Origin: Nitrospirota bacterium
GTDB lineage: Bacteria; Nitrospirota; Thermodesulfovibrionia; Thermodesulfovibrionales; JdFR-88
Length of the DNA: 64,000 bases
Reading direction: 5' to 3'
NCBI GenBank assembly: GCA_021813405.1
Contig: JAKAKS010000031.1
Span: forward strand, 62,001 to 126,000
The notes beneath the pieces are model-generated. The model was not told the origin of the DNA and made no database searches. It was given only the letters and a program-made list of their open reading frames with translations. A program made the position numbers and the translations under genes. Below, in pieces: positions 48,795-56,620 of this stretch. Numbering within the stretch: position 1 is the first letter of the stretch; every line of letters begins with the position of its first letter.

Positions 48795-49573
48795 AAAAAG
48801 TATTAATCGCATTGGCCGTGCTGATTGCCGTTCCTTTCGCGCTGTGGTACGTGGCCATCCCCAATTCGTCCGTGCCCGCCTTTATCAATTCCGGGCTGTC
48901 CAGGGCTGGGGCGGCGGTAACGGCGGATAACTTCAGAAAAACCCTGTTCCTCGGATTCCGGGCCGATGGCGTGGACGTGACGGTTGCGGGCAGGAATGCG
49001 ATGAAGATAGACCATCTGCGGGGCGCCATAAGCCCGCTTTCGCTTTTTACCCTTAGCCCGAAGGTCCGCTTCAACATCGAAGCCGCGCAAGGGACGGTAC
49101 ATGGCGTTTTAACCTATCGTATTATAGGTGGCAAGAGCAGCCTGGCCGCGGAGGCCGATGGAATCCGGCTGGCCGCAATCTCCTCCATAAAAAGGGGCAT
49201 GGACGGCACGTTTGAGGGCAACCTCAGCCTTGACGGGGCCCGGGGGAAGCTGACATTCGAGATGGCCGGGCTTTCCAATTTTCCGTACGGGTTTACAAGC
49301 GCAAACGGGCTTGTCCGCATAAACGGCGGGGACCTTAAGCTTGAGTCCATCTCGCTTGAAAGCGCGCTGATGTACGCCAAGGTGAAAGGCGATATAAAGG
49401 ACGGCCGTTACAACGTGGTAACAGAGATAATGAAACAGCCCGCCAGCCTGACGGCATCGGGAACGGCAGGTACGGCTGGTACGGAGCCGTCGCTGGACCA
49501 GTCCCTTGGTAATTTTCTGCCTTCGGGCAAGATGACCGTGCCTGCATCAGGAACGATTCAGGGCTTGTTCTAG
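48791..49573 (+). CDS. gspN: Type II secretion GspN-like protein
   Basis: GTG start; N-term TM, beta-rich; gene order. Confidence 0.65.
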   Translation: MKKVLIALAVLIAVPFALWYVAIPNSSVPAFINSGLSRAGAAVTADNFRKTLFLGFRADGVDVTVAGRNAMKIDHLRGAISPLSLFTLSPKVRFNIEAAQGTVHGVLTYRIIGGKSSLAAEADGIRLAAISSIKRGMDGTFEGNLSLDGARGKLTFEMAGLSNFPYGFTSANGLVRINGGDLKLESISLESALMYAKVKGDIKDGRYNVVTEIMKQPASLTASGTAGTAGTEPSLDQSLGNFLPSGKMTVPASGTIQGLF

Positions 49574-49634
49574 CAGGCATCCAGACCATTTCGGGATTTT
49601 CTTTGTTGCGCCACTTGACCCAAAATGCAGCAAG

Positions 49635-51503
49635 TTACATTTTTTTTATTGTATCCGGTTTTTCTGAAACAAAAACGCTGCTTATGCCGTGCTCCGTTTT
49701 TTCCCAATAGCTTGGATTGGAAAACAACTGATAGAGCGCCCGGTAGCTGGCAAAACTCGCCAACAGCCAGTAAATTGGCGCGGTCAATACATAAGGCATT
49801 ATCGAATACATGCGCCTTCGCAATACCCCCATTAAATTAAAAAGAATCAGCAATAAGTTGCCGGCTATAAGATTAAACCAGGCCAATTGCAATGTGGGAG
49901 AAGGAAAAAGATTGCTGACCTTGCTGTATCCAAATATAAGGCTGGCTATGAAAATAAGGAGAAGAACGATATTGGCCAAATTTGAAACTACCGTTCCGCC
50001 AACAAAAAACTGAAAACTCAAAAAACCCCAGCCGCCCAGGTCTTTAATCAGTTTTACCGGGTTTCGCATGTGCACAAGATAGGTTTGCATATAGCCCTTT
50101 ATCCACCTGGTCCTCTGTTTTATCCAGTTGGAGATTTTGCAGTTGGCTTCCTCGTAGGTTGTTGACGGAATAACCCTGGATATATATCCCAGTCTGCCCA
50201 TTCTTATCCCCAGGTCCGCGTCTTCGGTTACATTGAAAGGGTCCCACGCAACCATTTGTTTGAGCAAGGCGGTTTTGAAATGATTGCTGGTGCCGCCCAG
50301 GGGGATCGGGGCGTTAAGCTTGCTCAGCGCGGGCAGCATAAGATCAAACCAGAATGTGTATTCCATGGTAAACATCCTGGTCAGCCAGTTTTCCTTGCTG
50401 TTGTAATAATTGAGGCAGCATTGTACGCAGGCCAGGCGTTCACCGCCATCTCTAAATGCCTTGATAGCTGATTTTAGCTGATTTGGGTCCGGCCGGTCCT
50501 CGGCGTCAAAAATGGTAATGTACTCGCCGCGGGCAAATTTAAGAGCATAGTTACAGGCCCTGGGTTTGGTCCTGGGGCTGCCGTGGGGGACAAGCACTAT
50601 TTCAAAGTAGGAAGGCAGCCTGAGGTCCTTCACTATCTGGATGGTCTCGAAATCGTCATATTCAAGCACCAGTTTTATATCCAGCTTATGGGCAGGGTAA
50701 TTGAGCAGCTGAAGATTTTGGGAAAGATGTTCTATCGTTACAAGCTTCTCTTTCCGGAGCGGGACCAAAATAGTATATACAGGCAGTATGCGTTCATCGG
50801 TCTGCGGCTGGTTATCTTCTTTTTCATGATGAATTTTCATCCCTATTGCCGTCAACGTGAACTTGAAAAGAAGGACCCCGGTTATAGACATGGTAAGGAA
50901 GGTGTTAAGCGCCATCACACCAAACGGATAACTGACATACAGCACAAGGGAAAACATTATCAGCAGGCCAATGCCCGTATACTTTTGCGAAGGCGTAAAG
51001 GTGTTCTTTGCGCTTTTGGTGCTGTCGTTTTCGTAAAGCTCGGCCATGATTTCATGTGAATAATTTTTGTTGAAGGTTTTTTGCAAAATGGAAAAAATAT
51101 CGAATTTGGCCGTTGCTACAATCCTTGTGCCGGGCCCCCATGTGTCCCTTATTTTTTTAAACGTATTTTCGTTGGGATCAGCGGTTGCCACTATGGCCTG
51201 TCCGTTTTCAGTCCCTACAGGAAGGAGCAATCCGGATGCATACATATGGCGGTCCTGCTCATTAAGCAGCGAAGTGTCCGGATTAAATTGGGTGAGGTCG
51301 ACAAAATCAAGCCCGTAATAAACGGACAGGGCTTTATAATAATCCAGAGACCTGATGCCTGTTGCAGCCTGTAATATTTCGCCCAGTCTGCCGCCGGTCT
51401 TTTTTTGCTGTTTCAGGGCTGCCCGGATCTGCCCATCCGTAACCAGGCCCTTGCGGACCAGAAATTCGCCGATCGGCAATTTCGGCTCTAAAATTTTTCC
51501 CAT
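49635..51503 (-). CDS. GT2 membrane glycosyltransferase with N-terminal GspE_N/MshEN-like domain
   Basis: PIGEFLVRKGLVTDGQIRAALKQQKKTGGRLGEIL (MshEN-like); GT2 core YTILVPLRKEKLV, EDRPDP, TEDADLGIRMGRLGY, QRTRWIKGYMQT. Confidence 0.85.
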   Translation of the reverse strand: MGKILEPKLPIGEFLVRKGLVTDGQIRAALKQQKKTGGRLGEILQAATGIRSLDYYKALSVYYGLDFVDLTQFNPDTSLLNEQDRHMYASGLLLPVGTENGQAIVATADPNENTFKKIRDTWGPGTRIVATAKFDIFSILQKTFNKNYSHEIMAELYENDSTKSAKNTFTPSQKYTGIGLLIMFSLVLYVSYPFGVMALNTFLTMSITGVLLFKFTLTAIGMKIHHEKEDNQPQTDERILPVYTILVPLRKEKLVTIEHLSQNLQLLNYPAHKLDIKLVLEYDDFETIQIVKDLRLPSYFEIVLVPHGSPRTKPRACNYALKFARGEYITIFDAEDRPDPNQLKSAIKAFRDGGERLACVQCCLNYYNSKENWLTRMFTMEYTFWFDLMLPALSKLNAPIPLGGTSNHFKTALLKQMVAWDPFNVTEDADLGIRMGRLGYISRVIPSTTYEEANCKISNWIKQRTRWIKGYMQTYLVHMRNPVKLIKDLGGWGFLSFQFFVGGTVVSNLANIVLLLIFIASLIFGYSKVSNLFPSPTLQLAWFNLIAGNLLLILFNLMGVLRRRMYSIMPYVLTAPIYWLLASFASYRALYQLFSNPSYWEKTEHGISSVFVSEKPDTIKKM

Positions 51504-52309
51504 AATGCTAAAAAGGGCATGGTGCCCAGTCCGGCATTCCTGCCGTAGAAATCCTGTGCCAGGCCTGCCTGGAGGCCGGTCTTTTGGCCTGCCCAGTAAA
51601 GAGCGCTCAGGGTGGCCTTGCTCAGATCATAATTGACGGGCTGATAAGGGTCTGCCGCTATAACCCCGCTGTTATTGCGCAAGCTGATAATATTTTCCTG
51701 CTTGAAATCAATTTCCCATTTTTCCCCGGCGCTCTTCCAGCCCATCATCCAGTCCAGCCGCACCTCATCGGCGGGAGGGCCAAGCCTTTTCCGGAACGCG
51801 CCTTCGGCATCGATGAACCAGAAGTGTTTACCCCATTTCCACCAGCGGCCGTAAAGGATGCGCCCTTCAGCGTCGTACTGTCCAAGGCCCAGAAGGGGCT
51901 TGGAATGATGATCGTAAGCATCCGGGACCTTAACCAGCAATTGAGCGGAGATTACGCTGTGCAGATCATTCCAAAGCCTGTACCTGCCAAAAACCTCGAT
52001 GTCCCCAAATCCGGAATTGCTGCCATCTGCACTGTTTTTTATGTTTTCAATATATGCGTTTACGCCGGCAGTGAGATTTTTGGTGATTCCGTATTCCAGG
52101 TATGGATTGATTTCAAGTTTGTGATAATACGGACCACCATGGTTGGGCCCCCAGAATGTGTCGCCATCGTACCAGCCTAAGGGATTCTGGAACTCCGTAG
52201 CATCCCGGTCCTCCGGCGGGCCCGCAGAATATGAAGGCGATAACCTGCCGCTTGGGTTGTGTTCCCAGTGTATATTAAAAAAATACGGTTTATCCTTTTT
52301 TTTTGACAC
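51488..52309 (-). CDS. Outer-membrane beta-barrel-like protein; no signal peptide in this ORF
   Basis: Alternating aromatic strand-like pattern, C-terminal PFLALWEKF; GTG start in a run of A. Confidence 0.55.
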   Translation of the reverse strand: MSKKKDKPYFFNIHWEHNPSGRLSPSYSAGPPEDRDATEFQNPLGWYDGDTFWGPNHGGPYYHKLEINPYLEYGITKNLTAGVNAYIENIKNSADGSNSGFGDIEVFGRYRLWNDLHSVISAQLLVKVPDAYDHHSKPLLGLGQYDAEGRILYGRWWKWGKHFWFIDAEGAFRKRLGPPADEVRLDWMMGWKSAGEKWEIDFKQENIISLRNNSGVIAADPYQPVNYDLSKATLSALYWAGQKTGLQAGLAQDFYGRNAGLGTMPFLALWEKF

Positions 52310-52348
52310 TGCCGCATATAAAATCTTTTAGAATCATTTGGTTTTATG

Positions 52349-52364
52349 TGGCATGATGATTGCT
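52349..52364 (+). promoter_or_regulatory. Sigma54-type promoter (-24/-12)
   Basis: TGGCATGATGATTGCT versus TGGCACRNNNNTTGCW; GG/GC spacing correct; one mismatch in the consensus. Confidence 0.8.
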
Positions 52365-52446
52365 AGTTCTAGATTAGCGTGAAAAATTTCATATAGCGCA
52401 CTTGTATCAGCATTTAACGCGCGGCTGCAAGCCGCAGGAGGCATAT

Positions 52447-53214
52447 ATGGAAGAGGGGAAAAGGGTCCTGGTGGTTGATGATGACCCCGTCATCGGCCTG
52501 AGCTGTGAAAGGGTCCTGTGGGCCAAAGGCTTTGAGGTCCAAACCGTTACCAACGGCAAGGACGCTCTGAAAAAACTGGGCGCAGACAAGGTGGACCTGC
52601 TTATCTCGGACATCCGCCTGCCGGACATTTACGGCATCAACGTGCTAGCGGAGGCAAGGAAGCTCCAGCCTGGCGCCGACGTGGTGATGATAACGGGGTA
52701 TCCCACACTGGAGGACGCCAAGGAGTCCATCCGGCTGGGCGCTTTTGAATTTGTTGAAAAACCCTTCACTCCTGAGTTCCTTGGCAACATCGCGGCAAAG
52801 GTATTCAACAAGCGCGGTTGGATTTTAAGGAAATCCTTTGTAGACCAGTTCAATAAGTTCATAACTCCTGGCGCCGGCCTGGACGACACAGCCGTTTATT
52901 ACAAGGACGGCACATGGGCCAGGCCCTGCGGCGGAGGCGTCTGGGAGATCGGTTTCGATGTGCGCCATTGGCACCTTGGCGGGCACATGCTGTACATAGA
53001 CATGGTCCCGATGGATACTCTAAAATCCGGCGAGGTGTTTGCCAGGATACTGCTCAGCGAAGGCAAGATAGTTGAGCTTAAATCCCCAATGAGCGGGAAC
53101 GTGGCCGAGGCCAATCCGGGCGTGAATGACGCCCTTTGCAGCCTTGTTGCCGGGGGCTGCATGTCTGAAAGCTGGCAGGTATGGCTTTTAAGAGTGCGGC
53201 CGGCGGCGGTTTGA
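52447..53214 (+). CDS. Response regulator receiver domain fused to GcvH-like domain
   Basis: RBS GGAGG; REC VLVVDDDP...LLISDIRLPD...EKPF; C-term GFDVRHWHLGGHMLYIDMVPMDTLKSGEVFARILLSEGKIVELKSPMSGNVAEANPGV. Confidence 0.75.
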   Translation: MEEGKRVLVVDDDPVIGLSCERVLWAKGFEVQTVTNGKDALKKLGADKVDLLISDIRLPDIYGINVLAEARKLQPGADVVMITGYPTLEDAKESIRLGAFEFVEKPFTPEFLGNIAAKVFNKRGWILRKSFVDQFNKFITPGAGLDDTAVYYKDGTWARPCGGGVWEIGFDVRHWHLGGHMLYIDMVPMDTLKSGEVFARILLSEGKIVELKSPMSGNVAEANPGVNDALCSLVAGGCMSESWQVWLLRVRPAAV

Positions 53215-53220
53215 GCGCAA

Positions 53221-53678
53221 TGATGCCGGAGAAACCTCGAATAGAAGGCTGCTTTGCCTTTAATGGCGGCGATTTCGCGGATGCCGGCCAGGCGGCCATC
53301 GAGCTTAAGGCCAGGCTTGCCGCATTGGGCGTGCCGGCACAGACGGTAAGGCGCGCTGCGGTTTCGGCGTTTGAGGCCGAGATGAACGTAATCATTCACG
53401 CGAGGGCCGGCTCCATGTACTACGTAATACGGGGCGGCGAGCTTTTGATTACGGTAACCGATACGGGGCCGGGCATTGCGGACGTGGAGCTTGCCATGCA
53501 GGAAGGATACTCCACCGCGCCCAAATGGGCCAGGGACGTTGGCTGGGGCAGCGGGATGGGTTTGCCCAATATAAAAAATAATTCAGACGCGCTAAAGATA
53601 GATTCCATCGTGGGCGAAGGCACTACATTGCTGATAACAATAAAACTTGGAGCCGAAGGACAAAATGAAAATTGCTGA
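53221..53678 (+). CDS. Anti-sigma-factor/RsbW-like HATPase
   Basis: Start refined into MMPEKPR; AAVSAFEAEMNVIIHA, ITVTDTGPGIAD, GSGMGLPNIKNNSD. Confidence 0.75.
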
Positions 53679-54012
53679 GATTGCCGACAAGCTGGGACTT
53701 GAGGTTGTAAACGAAGGCCAGTGGGAGCGCGAGGCCAAATGCTGTTACGCAAGCGATATGCTCTCGGATGTGCTGGCAAACGGTGGCGAGGGCTGTCTCT
53801 GGATAACAAGGCAAAGCCATCCCAATATCGTGGCCGTGGCGGCCATCCGGGGCATGGCCGGTATAATCATAACCGGCGGCAAGCAGATAAACCCCGATAC
53901 AATCGAGAAGGCCGGGCAGGAACAGGTAATGATCTTCAGCACGCCCAAGCAGACCTGTGAACTGGCTGGCAAGCTGTACATGCTCCTATCGAATGAAATG
54001 GAGAGGGGCTGA
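53665..54012 (+). CDS. DRTGG-domain protein
   Basis: MKIAEIADKLGLEVVNEG...GCLWITRQSHPNIVAVAAIRGMAGIIITGGK. Confidence 0.75.
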   Translation: MKIAEIADKLGLEVVNEGQWEREAKCCYASDMLSDVLANGGEGCLWITRQSHPNIVAVAAIRGMAGIIITGGKQINPDTIEKAGQEQVMIFSTPKQTCELAGKLYMLLSNEMERG

Positions 54013-54020
54013 GTTGCCTT

Positions 54021-54758
54021 GTGGGGCGCGGCATGAGGATTTACTGGGCGGACTTGCATATCCACACCTGCCTTTCGCCCTGTGCGGAACTGGATATGAC
54101 GCCAAAAAGGATTATAAAAAGGGCCGCCGCAAAGGGATTGGACATGATCGCGGTAACTGACCATAATTCGGCGGGCAATTTAAGCGCGGCGCTGGGCTGC
54201 GCCGAGGGAGGGGCGGTTGCGGTAATCCCGGGCATGGAGATCACTTCAGCCGAGGAGGTGCATATCCTTGCGCTTTTTGAAACTATTGATTCCGCTGCGG
54301 AGATGCAGCGGCAGTTATACGATGGCGGGGACTTCCCGCCGGATGCCGGGCATAAGGCCTTCGGGACTGAACAGGTTATCGTAAACGTTGCGGATGAGAT
54401 ACTGGGTTTTGAGCCCAGGCTCCTTGCGGGCGCGTCTTCTAAAGGGCTGGAGGATATAATTGGCGCCGTCCACGCGCTTGGCGGCCTTGCAATCGCCAGC
54501 CATTCGGACAGGGAATCCTTCAGCGTGCTTTCACAGCTTGGTTTTTTCCCGGATGATGCGATGTTTGACGCCATCGAGGTTACGGGGAAAAAACCGGACA
54601 CTCTGTTGCCGGCGCAGTTTCCCCGGCTGCATTCGTCGGATGCCCACAGCCCGGACATGATAGGGCGGAAAAAAACGGGTTTCATGATGGAAGCCCCCAC
54701 GTTCAGGGAACTTGCAATGGCCATCAAGGGCGAAGGCGGCAGGGGCATAAGGGGTTGA
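54021..54758 (+). CDS. PHP-domain phosphoesterase
   Basis: WADLHIHTCLSPCAELDMTPKRI...IAVTDHNSAGN; SHSDRESFS; LHSSDAHSPDMIG. Confidence 0.88.
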   Translation: MGRGMRIYWADLHIHTCLSPCAELDMTPKRIIKRAAAKGLDMIAVTDHNSAGNLSAALGCAEGGAVAVIPGMEITSAEEVHILALFETIDSAAEMQRQLYDGGDFPPDAGHKAFGTEQVIVNVADEILGFEPRLLAGASSKGLEDIIGAVHALGGLAIASHSDRESFSVLSQLGFFPDDAMFDAIEVTGKKPDTLLPAQFPRLHSSDAHSPDMIGRKKTGFMMEAPTFRELAMAIKGEGGRGIRG

Positions 54759-54764
54759 AAACTG

Positions 54765-55310
54765 ATGGATGATATCTCGCTTCATATACTGGACATAGCT
54801 GAAAACTCCGCGGCAGCCGGCGCGCGCAATATTGCCATCAGGATTACGGAAGACCCGGAGGCGGACTCCCTTACGCTTGAGATAGAAGACGACGGCTGCG
54901 GGATGGACGCGGAAACCGCAGCCAGGGCCGCCGACCCGTTTTTTTCGGCAAAGGGCAAAAAATTCGGGCTTGGGATACCGTTTCTGGAGCAGGCCGCGCA
55001 GGAGACCGGGGGCGGCCTCAGGATAGATTCCAGGCCCGGCAGGGGGACAAAACTGACGTCTTCGTTCGGGCTTAGCCATATAGATATGAAGCCCATCGGG
55101 GACATCGGCCAGAGCGTTATGGCGCTGGTTGGCGGCCATCCGGATGTGCGGGTTGTCTTTGAGTACCGCCGGGGGACTTGCCGGTTTTACTTCGATACAG
55201 ATAAATTAAATGAGGGGGATATTCAAGAGGGCGGTCCGGCCAGTTTTCCGGACCGGCTTCTGGTTATCAAGGCCATGATAAACGATGGCATACAGAGGAG
55301 GCAGATGTGA
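54765..55310 (+). CDS. HATPase_c ATP-binding protein without a DHp domain
   Basis: HILDIAENSAAAGA (N-box), IEDDGCGMD (G1), FGLGIPFLEQAA (G2). Confidence 0.8.
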   Translation: MDDISLHILDIAENSAAAGARNIAIRITEDPEADSLTLEIEDDGCGMDAETAARAADPFFSAKGKKFGLGIPFLEQAAQETGGGLRIDSRPGRGTKLTSSFGLSHIDMKPIGDIGQSVMALVGGHPDVRVVFEYRRGTCRFYFDTDKLNEGDIQEGGPASFPDRLLVIKAMINDGIQRRQM

Positions 55311-56200
55311 AAGGCAATGTGCTCGTTGTGGATGATGAACCCATCGTCCTCAAGAGCTGTGAAAGAATTCTGGGGGCGGAAGGCTATTGCGTATCGGTGG
55401 CCGCGGACCCTTTAAAGGCCCTTGAGATGCTGGAGGCGGCAACGCCGGAGGCCAGGGACGGATATGATATTGTCATTACGGATTTGAAGATGCCCGGCAT
55501 GAACGGGATAGATTTCATGAGGAAGCTGCGGGAGAAAGACCCCACCCTCAGCCTGGTGCTGATAACCGGCTATCCGTCGCAGGAGAGCATAAAGGACGCC
55601 CTGGCCCTTGGAATAGTGGATTACCTGCCCAAGCCGTTCTCTCCTGCAATTCTAACCGGGGTGGCGGAGAAGGCCATAGAGTTTAAGAGGCGCCGCGCCG
55701 CGCATGGCGCCTCCGACGGGGGCGGCGGCCATGACGAGGAGGAGATGGCCGCTAAACTGGACATGATAATACAGAAATATAAAAACAAGCCCGGCAGCCT
55801 CATCCCCGTGCTTCAGGAAGCACAGGAGATTGTCGGCTACCTTCCTCCGGCTGTTCAGCGGCATATAGCCAGGGGGCTTAACGTGCCGGTAAGCGAAGTG
55901 CACGGCGTTGTGTCCTTCTATTCCTTTTTCACCATGAAGCCCAAGGGGAGGCACAACATAAGGGTATGCCTGGGCACCGCCTGCTACGTGAAGAGGGCCG
56001 AGGAGATACTCCAGAAACTGAAAGACAAGCTACATATAGACATAGGCGAGGTCACGAAGGACCGCAAATTCTCCCTGGAAAGCGTCCGTTGCCTTGGCGC
56101 GTGCGGCCTTGCGCCGGTTGTGGTTGTGGACAAAGATACGCATGGCTCGGTCAACCCGGTGCAGGCCCTGGACATTCTGAAGAAATACGAGGAGAGCTGA
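55307..56200 (+). CDS. REC domain fused to NuoE/HndA-type [2Fe-2S] subunit
   Basis: GTG start; REC VLVVDDEP...IVITDLKMPGMNG...PKPF, then NuoE IPVLQEAQEIVGYLPP, CLGTACYVK, CLGACGLAP. Confidence 0.9.
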   Translation: MKGNVLVVDDEPIVLKSCERILGAEGYCVSVAADPLKALEMLEAATPEARDGYDIVITDLKMPGMNGIDFMRKLREKDPTLSLVLITGYPSQESIKDALALGIVDYLPKPFSPAILTGVAEKAIEFKRRRAAHGASDGGGGHDEEEMAAKLDMIIQKYKNKPGSLIPVLQEAQEIVGYLPPAVQRHIARGLNVPVSEVHGVVSFYSFFTMKPKGRHNIRVCLGTACYVKRAEEILQKLKDKLHIDIGEVTKDRKFSLESVRCLGACGLAPVVVVDKDTHGSVNPVQALDILKKYEES

Positions 56201-56203
56201 AAA

Positions 56204-56599
56204 ATGCCTGGAGAAGCCAGAAAGCTTACGGTTGAAGACCTCAAGAGGATAAAAGAGGAGCACAGGGCCACTTTTACGTTAAGGGAAGGCGGGTACAGGG
56301 CCAAGGTAACCGTAAACATGGGCACGTGCGGGATTGCCGCGGGAGCCCGCGAGATAATGAACGCACTGGTGGAGGAGCTGTCCGCCAGCGGAGCAAAGGA
56401 CGTTATTGTAACCACTTCGGGCTGCGGCGGGCTGTGCAGCAGGGAGCCGATGGCCTGGGTGGAGATTGCCGGACAGCCGGTAGTAAGGTATTGCGATTTA
56501 AACGGGCAGAAAATAAAGAGGATACTCAAGGAGCATATACTTGATGGCCGTGTGGTGGAAGAGTATGCCCTTGCAGTAGGCGACGAGACCTCTTATTGA
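56204..56599 (+). CDS. Thioredoxin-like [2Fe-2S] ferredoxin subunit (HndB-like)
   Basis: NMGTCGIAAGA...TTSGCGGLCSREPMAWVE. Confidence 0.82.
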   Translation: MPGEARKLTVEDLKRIKEEHRATFTLREGGYRAKVTVNMGTCGIAAGAREIMNALVEELSASGAKDVIVTTSGCGGLCSREPMAWVEIAGQPVVRYCDLNGQKIKRILKEHILDGRVVEEYALAVGDETSY

Positions 56600-56620
56600 G
56601 CACGAAGGAGAGTAATTAAA

